From: JAPLDA01 sp043787975 | GTDB taxonomy: Bacteria; Bacteroidota; Bacteroidia; AKYH767-A; 2013-40CM-41-45 | Assembly: GCA_043787975.1 (NCBI GenBank) | Contig: JAYVUK010000064.1 | Span: 1-64,000 of the forward strand | Direction: 5' to 3' | DNA: 64,000 nucleotides | Shown here: positions 24,665 to 34,239 of the stretch, one piece after another | Layout: each line of letters starts with the position of its first letter | How positions within the stretch are numbered: the stretch's first letter is position 1 | Program-made: the position numbers and the translations under genes | The notes under the pieces: model-generated | Seen by the model: the letters and a program-made list of their open reading frames with translations, nothing else | Databases searched by the model: none | What the model was told of the DNA's origin: nothing

Positions 24665-26971
24665 GTGGAAGAGAATTCCGAAAATCCTGAAACGTTTACA
24701 GGTTTAAAGCTAAGCAATCCCAAAACAATCGCTGCCGGAATGCCAGCTGTGCTTTCAAGTGCGAAACATGTTTTCAAAGAAGCCGGTGTTTCAAGAGGAC
24801 TGAAAGCATTGCTTGCATTGAATCAAAAGGGTGGCTACGATTGCCCGAGTTGTGCATGGCCCGATCCTGATGATGAGCGATCATCAGTTGCCGAGTATTG
24901 TGAGAATGGCGCGAAAGCAATTGCAGAAGAAGCCACCACAAAAAAACTTACAGCAGATTTTTTTTCCGAACATTCTGTTTTTGAATTATCTGAATTATCT
25001 GATTTTGAAATCGGGAAGAAAGGCCGCATTGCTCAGCCCGTGTATTTACCGAAAGGAGCCACACATTATCAACCGATCAGTTGGGAAAATGCGTTTCAAA
25101 AAATTGCGCAACAATTGAATCAATTGTCTTCTCCTGATGAAGCGATCTTTTATACCTCGGGAAGAACAAGTAATGAAGCAGCGTTTCTCTACCAGCTTTT
25201 CGCTCGTGAGTTTGGTACAAATAATTTGCCTGATTGTTCGAACATGTGTCACGAATCAAGTGGTGTTGCGCTAAGTGAATCCCTCGGCATTGGCAAAGGC
25301 TCGGTAAAACTCGAAGATTTTTACCAGGCAGAAGTCATCGTGATTCTCGGACAAAATCCCGGGACCAACCATCCACGCATGTTAACGGCTTTGCAGAAAG
25401 CGAAAAAAAACGGAGCGATTATTATTTCGGTGAATCCGTTGATTGAAACAGGATTGGTAAGCTTCAGCAATCCTCAAAAGGTAACAGGTCTACTTGGAGG
25501 TAATATAAAGCTTGCAGATATTTTTCTCCAGGTAAAAATTAACGGTGACATGGCTTTACTGAAAGCCATCGAAAAAGTATTACTGGAAGAAGAGGAGAAA
25601 AATCCGGGAAAAGTTTTTGACCGTGAATTCATTGCGGAACATACTTCAGGTTACGAGGAGTTAATTTCGCATCTCAAAAAATATTCACTGGAGGAATTGT
25701 CGGTTGCATGTGGAATTTCGATTGAACAAATTAAAGAAACAGCGGAAGTACTGAAGCATAAAAATAAAATCATTGCTTGCTGGGCGATGGGACTCACGCA
25801 ACATAAGAATGCTGTTGATACGATCAAAGAAGTTATTAATTTTCTTTTGCTCAAAGGAAGTATCGGTAAGCCTGGTGCAGGAACTTGTCCTGTTCGTGGT
25901 CACAGCAATGTGCAGGGCGACCGCACGATGGGAATTTATGAGAAACCGTCAGCGGTCTTTTTGAATTCGCTCAAAAATGTTTTCGGTTTTGAGCCTCCGC
26001 AAAAACACGGACTCGACACAGTGGAAGCGATTCATGCCATGCATGAAGGAAAAGCAAAAGTATTTTTTGCGATGGGAGGAAATTTTCTTTCTGCAACGCC
26101 CGATACAAAATATACAGCCGAAGCTTTACGTGCATGCAAACTCACGGTTCAGGTTTCGACCAAACTAAACCGCAGCCATCTTGTTCATGGAGAAGAGGCG
26201 ATTATTCTTCCTTGTCTCGGCAGAAGTGACAGAGATATGCTGAATGGCGAAGAGCAGTTTGTCTCCACTGAAAATTCGATGGGAGTAATCCAGTTGTCAA
26301 AAGGAAACCTGAAACCCTTATCTTCTGAAATGCTTAGTGAACCGGTTATTGTTTGCCGGCTTGCAAAAGAAGTGTTTGGCAATCGGACTAAAATAAATTG
26401 GGATTTGTACGAGCAGCATTATGATCACATCCGGAACGATATTGAAAAAGTAATTCCCGGATTCGAAAATTACAATCAGCGGGTACGAAAGCTAGGAGGA
26501 TTTTATCTTCCGAACTCAACTCGCGAGAAAGAATTTGATACGATCTCCGGAAAAGCAAATTTCAGTGTCGCGGATTTAACGGTTCATCAGTTAGCCACTG
26601 ACGAATTTATGATGATGACCATTCGCAGCCACGACCAGTTCAATACGACTATTTATGGATTGGATGATCGCTATCGTGGTGTTTACAACGAGCGGAGAAT
26701 TATTTTTATGAATGCAAAAGACATTGCCGGATCCGGATTGAAAGCCGGTGATGTCGTTGATCTTTTTAATTATTCGGATGGAGTGGAGCGTGTCGGCCGA
26801 AAATTTATCGTTGTTGAATATGCGATTCCGGAACAATGTGTCGCTACTTATTTTCCGGAAACGAATGTCCTGGTTCCCATTCACAGCAAGGCAGACAAGA
26901 GTAATACGCCAACTTCAAAATCAGTAGTGATTAAAATTAAGAAAACGTTAATAGCTAATTCTGCGAAGTGA
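24665..26971 (+). CDS. FdhF/YdeP-family molybdopterin oxidoreductase
   Basis: The 768-aa cytosolic enzyme is related to formate dehydrogenase H. Near the N-terminus is the YdeP-type signature GGYDCPSCAWPDPDD. The molybdopterin domain follows with YTSGRTSNEAAFL, NMCHESSGVALSESLG (the Cys is a likely metal ligand) and GQNPGTNHPRML, then RGHSNVQGDRTMG. A C-terminal molydopterin dinucleotide-binding domain contains TIYGLDDRYRGVYNERRI. I take the GTG at 24665 as start. FdhD and MobA, which mature such enzymes, are encoded at 39-40.6 kb. The physiological substrate of this family is not settled; formate is a guess. Its end overlaps the convergent cytochrome gene by 17 bp. Confidence 0.88.
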   Translation: MEENSENPETFTGLKLSNPKTIAAGMPAVLSSAKHVFKEAGVSRGLKALLALNQKGGYDCPSCAWPDPDDERSSVAEYCENGAKAIAEEATTKKLTADFFSEHSVFELSELSDFEIGKKGRIAQPVYLPKGATHYQPISWENAFQKIAQQLNQLSSPDEAIFYTSGRTSNEAAFLYQLFAREFGTNNLPDCSNMCHESSGVALSESLGIGKGSVKLEDFYQAEVIVILGQNPGTNHPRMLTALQKAKKNGAIIISVNPLIETGLVSFSNPQKVTGLLGGNIKLADIFLQVKINGDMALLKAIEKVLLEEEEKNPGKVFDREFIAEHTSGYEELISHLKKYSLEELSVACGISIEQIKETAEVLKHKNKIIACWAMGLTQHKNAVDTIKEVINFLLLKGSIGKPGAGTCPVRGHSNVQGDRTMGIYEKPSAVFLNSLKNVFGFEPPQKHGLDTVEAIHAMHEGKAKVFFAMGGNFLSATPDTKYTAEALRACKLTVQVSTKLNRSHLVHGEEAIILPCLGRSDRDMLNGEEQFVSTENSMGVIQLSKGNLKPLSSEMLSEPVIVCRLAKEVFGNRTKINWDLYEQHYDHIRNDIEKVIPGFENYNQRVRKLGGFYLPNSTREKEFDTISGKANFSVADLTVHQLATDEFMMMTIRSHDQFNTTIYGLDDRYRGVYNERRIIFMNAKDIAGSGLKAGDVVDLFNYSDGVERVGRKFIVVEYAIPEQCVATYFPETNVLVPIHSKADKSNTPTSKSVVIKIKKTLIANSAK

Positions 26972-27236
26972 GATATTCAAAGATCAGTTGTTTTTCTTCG
27001 TCCGTAATTTTTGCTTTCGGCTGCATTTCGTTCAATTCTTTTTTCCATCCCACTGCATCGTATTCTTTTGGCAGGTGAAGATTGTGACAACCACTGCAAT
27101 GATCAACATACAGTTTTCTTCCTGATAAAAGTTGTTGCTGTTTTGTGGCATCTGTACACGCAGGTGTATACAATGTACGACTGCAGCTATAAAGGAGACA
27201 GCAAAAAATAATCGAAATAGTAATTGCCTTTTTCAT
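26955..27236 (-). CDS. Small c-type cytochrome lipoprotein
   Basis: The 93-aa protein has a lipoprotein signal (CCLLYSC), a single heme site C-S-G-C-H in YVDHCSGCHNLH, and a later Met (ELNEMQPK) that could be the sixth ligand. It is periplasmic and lipid-anchored, suited to short-range electron transfer. The start overlaps the stop of the upstream barrel gene by one base, so the two are coupled. Convergent overlap with the molybdoenzyme gene suggests proximity but not shared expression. Confidence 0.8.
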   Translation of the reverse strand: MKKAITISIIFCCLLYSCSRTLYTPACTDATKQQQLLSGRKLYVDHCSGCHNLHLPKEYDAVGWKKELNEMQPKAKITDEEKQLIFEYLTSQN

Positions 27237-28075
27237 CAGAAACTATAGCCGACAAGAAGCCGGACTTCTACCTTTTCATAGTTATTCAAATCACGAGTAC
27301 CCGGAGCTTCGTCTGTTTTGTGAAGGTTTGCAAGTTGAGAAAGTGCGGAAATGTTGGTGAAGAATTTATCAACCGAAGCATGGAAAGCAGGACCTGCAAA
27401 CAATACTGAATTCATCCAGCCATCTTCTTCTGTAATGTCGTTGTTGTTTCTGATTTCCAAACCGAAACCAATTTCCGGTTTGCAGAAATGCATGTAGCCA
27501 AGATCGAATTCAAGAGGAGAACTGGTTTCCCATTCAGCTTTTGTAACATCGTTCTCTCTTATTATCTCTCTTTCAATTTCGTATACGCTTACAATATTAA
27601 AAGCAAGTAAATCTTTTTGCCAGCGCTTGTCAAAAATTAATTTCGTTTCCGATTCAAAATTATTTCCGCCAAATTCCAATTCTTCGTAGAGGGTAAAACC
27701 AATCCTGTTTGCAACAGGGTCTGAGAGTTTCCATTTCCATTCGTTGCTGAAAGAGATTTTCAATTCCTGGCTCAAATCGGACGAAGAGGTGTCGGCATAA
27801 TTAAAAAGTTCCGAGTTGAGATAGAAAGATGTTTGAATTTTTTTTCCTAAGCCAACTTCAAGTTCAATTCGCTGGTCTAGATGCTGCCCGAAAACATACG
27901 GACTATACTTGCCCGTTTTTCCTGTCGCTAACGTGTTTTGAAATTCCAAATCAAAGTCTCCTTTGTTGAGTACATTGGTTTGATAGGTGTAAGCAAACAT
28001 CCTGTCTTGTGCGAATGCTTCTCCTGAAAATGCAACTCCGAGCATCAACCCTAAAATGTATTTTTTCATCGTCAT
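27236..28075 (-). CDS. Outer-membrane beta-barrel protein
   Basis: The 279-aa protein has a signal peptide (MKKYILGLMLGVAFSGEAFA-Q). It ends with a terminal strand VEVRLLVGYSF, whose final Phe is the usual barrel signature. Many short amphipathic strands lie between. An ATG at 28069 six bases inside is an equally good start. It is coupled to the downstream cytochrome lipoprotein, suggesting a joint role at the outer membrane; the substrate is unknown. Confidence 0.7.
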   Translation of the reverse strand: MTMKKYILGLMLGVAFSGEAFAQDRMFAYTYQTNVLNKGDFDLEFQNTLATGKTGKYSPYVFGQHLDQRIELEVGLGKKIQTSFYLNSELFNYADTSSSDLSQELKISFSNEWKWKLSDPVANRIGFTLYEELEFGGNNFESETKLIFDKRWQKDLLAFNIVSVYEIEREIIRENDVTKAEWETSSPLEFDLGYMHFCKPEIGFGLEIRNNNDITEEDGWMNSVLFAGPAFHASVDKFFTNISALSQLANLHKTDEAPGTRDLNNYEKVEVRLLVGYSF

Positions 28076-28268
28076 TATTGTTGAGTTTGTCTATTTCAGG
28101 CGCAAATATATTATTTAGAATGATTCTAAACAATGATTTAAATCATATTTTATACGACAAAAGCAAATTCAATTAAAAGGTAACTGATTTAGGAATGCTC
28201 GATCTGTTTTTGACTTCTTAATTCATATCTTTATACAAGTTTTCAGGAACTCTCAAACAGGAAATCAT

Positions 28269-30203
28269 ATGGTAAAGGGAATATTTTTTTCATCGTTGAT
28301 ATTGATTTCATTCATCAGCTATGCGCAACAAAATGAACTTGCAAAACACCAGGAAGATATTGTAAAGATGGAGCAGAAAGCGCATCGCTACATTGGGGAA
28401 GGCCTTCTTTCTTCTGTTCCGGATAACTACGATTTAAAATACCATCGCTTTGAATGGCAGGTTGATCCGGTCGTGAATTATATCCAGGGTAGTGTTACAT
28501 CCTATCTTGTTCCTTCTGTTCCGGGATTTAATGAAATTGATTTTGACTTGTCAACGGCACTCACTATTGATTCAGTTGTTTATCATGGTGTTTCCATATC
28601 ATTTGTTGAATCTGTGGGAGACTTGTTACAAATTTCATTGCCTTCAGTAGTTCCTATGAGCACACTTGATTCGGTGACGGTTTATTACCAGGGAACACCG
28701 GTAGGAAGTGGTTTCGGTTCTTTTATTCAAACAGATCATAATGGAATTCCTGTCATCTGGACACTCTCCGAACCATTTGGTGCAAAAGACTGGTGGCCCT
28801 GCAAACAAAGTCTCACCGATAAAGTAGATTCGATCGATGTAATCGTCACCACTCCTCAAGCGTATCGTGTTGCCAGCAACGGGTTGCTTATATCAGAAAT
28901 TCAAAATGGGCCGAATAAAATATATCACTGGCAAAGTCATTATCCGATTGCTGCTTACCTCGTTGCCATTGGTGTGACAAATTATGCGGTGTACCATAAT
29001 TATCTTCCCTTGAATGCGACCGATACACTTGATATTCTCAATTATGTTTATCCCGAAGATTCTGCTAGCGCTGCATCACAAACACCTGATATTCTTGGTG
29101 TAATTTCCCTGTATGATAGCCTGACGATTCTGTATCCGTTCTCGAATGAAAAGTACGGGCATTGTGAGTTTGGTTGGGGTGGAGGAATGGAGCATCAGAC
29201 GATGAGTTATGTAGTTGCTTTCAATCACAGTTTGATTGCACATGAGTGCGCTCATCAATGGTTCGGTGATAAAGTGACCTGTGGAAGTTGGGAAGACATT
29301 TGGCTGAATGAAGGTTTTGCAACCTACATGGAAGGATTGACGGAAGAGTACATGTTCCCGGCTGACTGGTATACCTGGAGATCCGGCAGGGTAAATAGTA
29401 TCACCAGTGTTTCAGATGGCTCCGTGTTGTGTGAAGATACAACCAGCGTGAGCCGGATTTTTGACGGACGGCTTTCGTATGATAAGGGAGGGTACTTGCT
29501 TCACATGTTGCGATGGAAGCTCGGTGACAATTTATTTTTTCAGGCATTGAGAAATTATCTCAACGATCCTGTGCTTGCTTATGGGTATGCAAAAACGCCA
29601 GACCTGATTCATCATCTGGAAACCACCAGCGGTCAAAGTCTCACGACTTTTTTTAACCAGTGGTATTACAACCAGGGTTATCCTTCTTACCAGGTTGTGT
29701 ATAGCCAGGTTGGAAATAATTTGACTGTAAAAATTGATCAGACACAATCTGATCCGTCCGTTACTTTCTTTGAAATGCCTGTTCCTATTCGCTTCCAGGA
29801 TGCAACGCATGATACCACCCTGGTTTTTAATCATACGTCTTCAGGAGAAATCTTCAATGCTACATTAAATTTCACAGCTACCACCGTAACATTCGATCCG
29901 GAATTATGGCTCATCTCAAAAAACAATACTGTTCTTTCGGCGAGGGATATTTCCTTAGACAATTCGTTTGTGAATGTATTTCCAAATCCCGCAAGAGATG
30001 AAGTGGTCATCCACATTAAGAATACAATCCAGGTATCAACACTTGAAATTACTGACATGCTTGGACATGTTGTATTCAAGAATGATTTGAACCAACGATT
30101 GTCAGAAACAAAAGTAAATTTGTCACACATTTCCAACGGTATTTATTTTCTCAACCTGGAAACGGAAAAAGGATTTTTCAAAAAGAAGCTGGTGAAAATG
30201 TGA
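28269..30203 (+). CDS. Secreted M1-family metallopeptidase with T9SS sorting domain
   Basis: The 644-aa protein has a signal peptide, an M1 N-terminal beta domain, and the zinc site HECAHQWFG (H325-E326, H329) with the third ligand Glu in NEGFATYMEG. The exopeptidase motif reads GGGMEHQTM in place of classical GAMEN. The last ~85 residues (VFPNPARDEVVI to FFKKKLVKM) are a type IX secretion sorting domain, so the peptidase is exported to the surface or medium. It probably takes part in digesting external peptides. A second secreted protein gene follows 20 bp later in the same direction. Confidence 0.92.
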   Translation: MVKGIFFSSLILISFISYAQQNELAKHQEDIVKMEQKAHRYIGEGLLSSVPDNYDLKYHRFEWQVDPVVNYIQGSVTSYLVPSVPGFNEIDFDLSTALTIDSVVYHGVSISFVESVGDLLQISLPSVVPMSTLDSVTVYYQGTPVGSGFGSFIQTDHNGIPVIWTLSEPFGAKDWWPCKQSLTDKVDSIDVIVTTPQAYRVASNGLLISEIQNGPNKIYHWQSHYPIAAYLVAIGVTNYAVYHNYLPLNATDTLDILNYVYPEDSASAASQTPDILGVISLYDSLTILYPFSNEKYGHCEFGWGGGMEHQTMSYVVAFNHSLIAHECAHQWFGDKVTCGSWEDIWLNEGFATYMEGLTEEYMFPADWYTWRSGRVNSITSVSDGSVLCEDTTSVSRIFDGRLSYDKGGYLLHMLRWKLGDNLFFQALRNYLNDPVLAYGYAKTPDLIHHLETTSGQSLTTFFNQWYYNQGYPSYQVVYSQVGNNLTVKIDQTQSDPSVTFFEMPVPIRFQDATHDTTLVFNHTSSGEIFNATLNFTATTVTFDPELWLISKNNTVLSARDISLDNSFVNVFPNPARDEVVIHIKNTIQVSTLEITDMLGHVVFKNDLNQRLSETKVNLSHISNGIYFLNLETEKGFFKKKLVKM

Positions 30204-30222
30204 TCACTTTTTATTTATCTGA

Positions 30223-31734
30223 ATGCGTAGCTTGAAAAACAGAGTTTTATTTTTTGTATTTCTTTTCCTGGCCTGTATTGCTCCTGCTACTTTACAAGCC
30301 CAACACGTAACCTGGTCGCAGCCGTTTTATGAAGACAAAAAAATGCAGTACCTGAAAATAACAGGGACCGATGAGGAAGGATTTTATTTGTTGCGAAGTA
30401 ATTATTCCCTGGACGAAGGTCGTGAACGGTCCGGTTCAAGAAATAAAAAATACATACTAGAATATTATGACCTCAGCATGCAGCAAAAATGGAGTCATCA
30501 GCTGGTCTCTTCGGTTACTGATGCAAAGATTATTGCCGTACAATCTGTGAATGGCAAAATGCTCGTCCTGAGCGCCTTTGCTGATAAGCCAACAAAAAAT
30601 TATCTCTTGTATGCGCAGTACATCAATAACAGTGGTGTGTACGAAGCACAACCGCTTTTATTGGATGAGTTCGGGTATGAAAAAATTAATGAAGACAGTA
30701 AGCCCGACTTAATTGTTTCGCATGATCAATCGAAAGCGGTGTGTGCATTCAGAAAAATTGCTTTCGATAATAAGGACGAACAAATTTATAAAGCTGTTGT
30801 GGTGGATACCAACTTAAACGTACTGTACAAAAAAGAAATTACGGTACCGTTCAGCGAAAAACATTTTGCATCGCTTGATTTTGTGCTTACCGATGAAGGT
30901 AATTTTTTTCTTCTTGGCATCAAATTTCTCACGGATAAAAAAGTGAAAGCTCCGAATGAGAGTTTCTACCAGCTCTTTTCGTACAACTTTTCTCATGACC
31001 TGGTTTCATCCAATGAAATTAAAATTGAAGATAAATTTTTAACGGATGTCGGCATGGCTGCTGATAACCTGAATAAAAAAGTGGTGGTAGCCGGATTTTA
31101 TTCCGATCAGACCACGTATTCCACTGCCGGGATTTTTTATTTTTCTGAGAATGAAGACAGCACATCACAAGCTGTTATCAAAAGTTCTTCTTTCAGTTCA
31201 GCATTTCTTTCAAAGTTCCTTGGTGAGCGAAAATTAAACAGCAAAGAACTGATGAATTATTCCATCGACCGTTTGATTTTGCGGAAGGATGGTGGCGCAG
31301 CCATTCTTGCGGAATCATTTTACCAGTCTACCAGTTCTTACTACGATTATTTCACCCAGATGTATGTGTCGCATAAGTATTATCATTTTGGAAATATCAT
31401 TGCATTGTCTGTCAATCCGGATGGCCATATTCTCTGGGGGAATTCCATTTCAAAAGATCAGAACTCGACGGATGACGCAGGTTATTTATCATCGTACTGT
31501 TCTGCCATCACGCCCGGAAAAATATATACGATCTTTAATAAATACATTGAACGGGAATCGTCTGTATTGATTACTCATATTGATAGCAATGGTAAGCAGG
31601 ATACCGATGTACTTTTTAATGAATTGAAAAATATTTCCATTGTGCCTCATTCAGCAAAACAGGTTGATGCTGAAACCTTGTTGGTCCCAGCTTACAGGGA
31701 GAATAAATTTTACATTGCAAAAATTGAATTCTGA
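30223..31734 (+). CDS. Exported protein of unknown function
   Basis: The 503-aa protein has a signal peptide (FVFLFLACIAPATLQA-Q). The mature part is rich in beta strands with repeating patterns such as YFSENEDS and a Ser/Tyr-rich stretch (STSSYYDYF). This suggests a beta-propeller-like or fibrous fold, but I do not recognise a family. There is no sorting domain at the C-terminus. It lies 19 bp after the M1 peptidase gene, so it may be co-expressed with it. Confidence 0.65.
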   Translation: MRSLKNRVLFFVFLFLACIAPATLQAQHVTWSQPFYEDKKMQYLKITGTDEEGFYLLRSNYSLDEGRERSGSRNKKYILEYYDLSMQQKWSHQLVSSVTDAKIIAVQSVNGKMLVLSAFADKPTKNYLLYAQYINNSGVYEAQPLLLDEFGYEKINEDSKPDLIVSHDQSKAVCAFRKIAFDNKDEQIYKAVVVDTNLNVLYKKEITVPFSEKHFASLDFVLTDEGNFFLLGIKFLTDKKVKAPNESFYQLFSYNFSHDLVSSNEIKIEDKFLTDVGMAADNLNKKVVVAGFYSDQTTYSTAGIFYFSENEDSTSQAVIKSSSFSSAFLSKFLGERKLNSKELMNYSIDRLILRKDGGAAILAESFYQSTSSYYDYFTQMYVSHKYYHFGNIIALSVNPDGHILWGNSISKDQNSTDDAGYLSSYCSAITPGKIYTIFNKYIERESSVLITHIDSNGKQDTDVLFNELKNISIVPHSAKQVDAETLLVPAYRENKFYIAKIEF

Positions 31735-31738
31735 AAAA

Positions 31739-32728
31739 CTAAAGATCAGAGGTATGATTTTCCAACCAGATCTTTTGTCCTGATTGTACTTCCTGGTCTT
31801 TAGAAAAGTTGTTCCACTTGTAAATGTACTTCGACTTGATTCCAAGTTCCTGCGAAATGGAATGAATGGTATCTCCGTCCTTCGCAACATAAAAAGTGGT
31901 GGAGGCCGCACTGTTCTTCGGTTTAATATAGATCACCTGGCCTTCAACAATGGCGCTGTTACTGTCCATTTCATTGTACTTCGGCAATTGCCAGTAACCT
32001 AACTCAAGTTCTTTTGATAAGCTTTTAAATGAATCACCTTTTTTGGCGATCACGTATTCAATTCCATTTTTGCTGAAGACTTTTCTCTTCGCAAAAATGT
32101 CCACTTCATTGGAAGAAACGAAAAATTTTCTCTCTTCCTTTTTTATAATTGGCACTTCTGTACTGACATTTATCTTGTTATCAACCGGTGCACATGCTAT
32201 TAAAGGAAGATCCTTTCCTTCATCAAGCAGGTTGAGTTGATTGTCTTCAATAATTTTAATCAGGCGTTCAGCGTATTGAGGATTGGTTGCATACCCGGCT
32301 TTCTTTAAACCTTTTGCCCAGCCTTTGTAATCGGTCATGTCCAGTGTAAAAAGAGAAGCGTAGCGATCACGCGTGTGAAGAAAGTTCGAATGATCATCGT
32401 ATGATTCGAGCACTGAATTGTATTTACGGAAACATTCGTCCTGCTTATCATCATCTTTTGTAAACGTGGGGCCGATCCAATCTGCGCATTTAATTCCAAA
32501 ATGATTATTGGCTTCGGTGGCAAGCGTGCTGTTTCCATCCTCAGATTCGAGCAATGCCTGGGCAAGGGTAATGCTGGCCGGAACTTTTGTCCGTTTCATG
32601 TCATTCACCGCATCATCTTTATGAAGCGAGATGTACGTCTCACGTGTCATCCTGTCTGAGTTTCCACCGGCAAAGGAAATTAAAGGGAGAATAATTAATG
32701 AATAAGAAATAAGGAATCGTGACTGCAT
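31739..32728 (-). CDS. Exported glucosaminidase with two LysM repeats
   Basis: From the ATG at 32728 the ~329-aa protein has a signal peptide. A glucosaminidase (FlgJ/lysozyme-like) domain follows at about residues 28-165 (VPASITLAQALLESEDGNS with the catalytic Glu, then NNHFGIKC and GYATNPQYAERL). Two C-terminal LysM domains (YVIAKKGDSFKSLS and FYVAKDGDTIHSIS) bind peptidoglycan. It cleaves cell wall glycan during remodelling or division. A longer frame back to 32800 lacks a signal peptide and is not chosen. The stop is 4 bp from that of the convergent upstream gene. Confidence 0.9.
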   Translation of the reverse strand: MQSRFLISYSLIILPLISFAGGNSDRMTRETYISLHKDDAVNDMKRTKVPASITLAQALLESEDGNSTLATEANNHFGIKCADWIGPTFTKDDDKQDECFRKYNSVLESYDDHSNFLHTRDRYASLFTLDMTDYKGWAKGLKKAGYATNPQYAERLIKIIEDNQLNLLDEGKDLPLIACAPVDNKINVSTEVPIIKKEERKFFVSSNEVDIFAKRKVFSKNGIEYVIAKKGDSFKSLSKELELGYWQLPKYNEMDSNSAIVEGQVIYIKPKNSAASTTFYVAKDGDTIHSISQELGIKSKYIYKWNNFSKDQEVQSGQKIWLENHTSDL

Positions 32729-32826
32729 AGTTGACGAACGAAATGGGTGGTGAAATATTCGCTGGCAAATTGTACGGAAACTGTAAGATTTTGGATACAA
32801 TTTTTAGAAGTTTATTGAGTCACTAG

Positions 32827-33765
32827 TTATTGGTTGTTAGTTGTTGAGTTTTCATCAAAGGAGATCACACCTCCCGTATGAACAACTACAATGGTTTTAT
32901 TTTCAGAAAAAAAATCTTCTTTTGCCAAATCATAAAGTGAAAAAAATAGTTTCCCGGTATAGACAGGTTCGATCGGAATGGCGGTTTTCTCCATAAAAGT
33001 TTTGCAAAAATCGTCAAGTTCTTCTGTTGACTTCGCATATCCGCCAAAATGATAATCAAGTAACAGCCGGAAATTATTCTTATCACCGGAATATTTTTTC
33101 ACCTCATCTGCAAGAAATTCTCCTCCTTTTAACACGGCTATTCCGATAGCCAGTTGATTTTCTTTTAACCCGTTTATAATTCCTGCAAGCGTAGTTCCTG
33201 TTCCGCATGCACAGCAGATATAATCAAAGTCGACAGGAATATCTTCAATGATCTCTTCGCAGCCTTTTGCTGCGAGAGAATTGGAGCCGCCTTCAGGTAG
33301 TAGATAGAAATTAGAGACTGGAAATTGGAAACTGGAAAGTCTATTCAATAAGTCATTCAGACTTTTTTCCGGTTTCCAACTTCCAACTTCCAACCTCATT
33401 TTTAGATATTCGTCTCTTGAAACAAAAATCAATTTCATTCCACATTCACTTGCAAAGCGGAGAACGGGATTTGTTTTTTCATCGTGTTCTTCACCGCGAA
33501 TAATTCCGATGGTTTTAATTCCGAATTCTTTTCCTGCGCATGCAGTTGCCACAATGTGATTGGAATAGGCGCCGCCAAATGTTACCAGCCATTCTTTTCC
33601 TGTTTTCTGAAATTCTTCGATGTTGTATTTCAGTTTTCTCCATTTATTTCCTGAAATAAAAGGATGAATCAAATCATCGCGTAATACAAAAACGGTCAAC
33701 TTTTTTTCTTTAAAAAGCTCATCATTCAAGGGTTGCAAGCCGGGTTTGTTTAAAACAAGAGTCAT
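32827..33765 (-). CDS. PLP-dependent ACC deaminase / D-cysteine desulfhydrase family enzyme
   Basis: The 312-aa fold-type II PLP enzyme has the Schiff-base lysine in SGNKWRKLKYN (K41) and the phosphate/substrate region GGAYSNHIVATA (64-75). The phosphate loop CGTGTTLAGI is also present. It may release ammonia and sulfide from D-cysteine or act on ACC; sequence alone cannot choose. An insertion of about 30 residues (EVGSWKPEKSL to FQFPVSNF) lies between YLKMR and YLLPEGGSN. Its DNA is built of GGAAGTTGGAA-type words that form an inverted repeat, suggesting that a spacer-type repeat entered the frame. Confidence 0.85.
   Translation of the reverse strand: MTLVLNKPGLQPLNDELFKEKKLTVFVLRDDLIHPFISGNKWRKLKYNIEEFQKTGKEWLVTFGGAYSNHIVATACAGKEFGIKTIGIIRGEEHDEKTNPVLRFASECGMKLIFVSRDEYLKMRLEVGSWKPEKSLNDLLNRLSSFQFPVSNFYLLPEGGSNSLAAKGCEEIIEDIPVDFDYICCACGTGTTLAGIINGLKENQLAIGIAVLKGGEFLADEVKKYSGDKNNFRLLLDYHFGGYAKSTEELDDFCKTFMEKTAIPIEPVYTGKLFFSLYDLAKEDFFSENKTIVVVHTGGVISFDENSTTNNQ
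33315..33396. repeat. Word-built inverted repeat inside the PLP enzyme gene
   Basis: GACTGGAAATTGGAAACTGG (from ~33317) on the left faces TTTCCAACTTCCAACTTCC (from ~33373) on the right. The two arms are imperfect reverse complements and fall entirely in the extra protein segment. Confidence 0.75.
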
Positions 33766-33869
33766 TGCTCAAAGTTAAGCCTTTGCTCTTCGCTGCGAAA
33801 AAGATAATTTTGTCATACTAAGAACAATTCGTGTATTCGTACATTCGTATTGATTCGTAATTCGAACCG

Positions 33870-34052
33870 ATGCCTTTCACAGACAAGTTTGATAAGGAAG
33901 ATTACTATTTGAGCGAAGATGGCTATATTGTGTTCACGGAAAAATATCATTTAAAGCGCGGATATTGCTGCCAGAGCGGATGCAGGCATTGTCCTTATAA
34001 GGAGAAGCAAGATTTAAGAAGCAAGAATCAGGATAAAAATAAGAACAAATAA
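33870..34052 (+). CDS. Small Cys-rich DUF5522-type protein
   Basis: The 60-aa protein has the compact motif RGYCCQSGCRHCPY (residues ~30-43), with Cys spacing CC-x3-C-x2-C-P-Y as in DUF5522 proteins, probably a metal-binding knuckle. The N-terminus is DYYLSEDGYIVFTEKYH and the tail is Lys/Asn-rich. The spacer before it contains several ATTCGT words. Function unknown; it sits between unrelated genes. Confidence 0.75.
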   Translation: MPFTDKFDKEDYYLSEDGYIVFTEKYHLKRGYCCQSGCRHCPYKEKQDLRSKNQDKNKNK

Positions 34053-34079
34053 ATGACTTTGTTAAAGCTAATTAAGGAT

Positions 34080-34158
34080 TACCACGGAGGCATGGAGAAT
34101 ACAGAGGTTCACAGAGAAAACCTCCGTGTTTCTAAGTGCCCTCCTTGTCTCCGTGGTA
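34080..34158. repeat. Long-range hairpin CCACGGAGG / CCTCCGTGG type
   Basis: A perfect 10-bp pair (TACCACGGAG 34080-34089 and CTCCGTGGTA 34149-34158) encloses further diverged GGAG and CTCC words and an AACCTCCGTG. It is one of the word-built spacer hairpins and may terminate transcription before hutU. Confidence 0.7.
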
Positions 34159-34239
34159 AAATATTTTGTCCTGAAGTAATATTGAAAGTTCGCGTATTCG
34201 TAAATTCGTAAAAGATTCGTTATTCGATACAGGTAAAGC

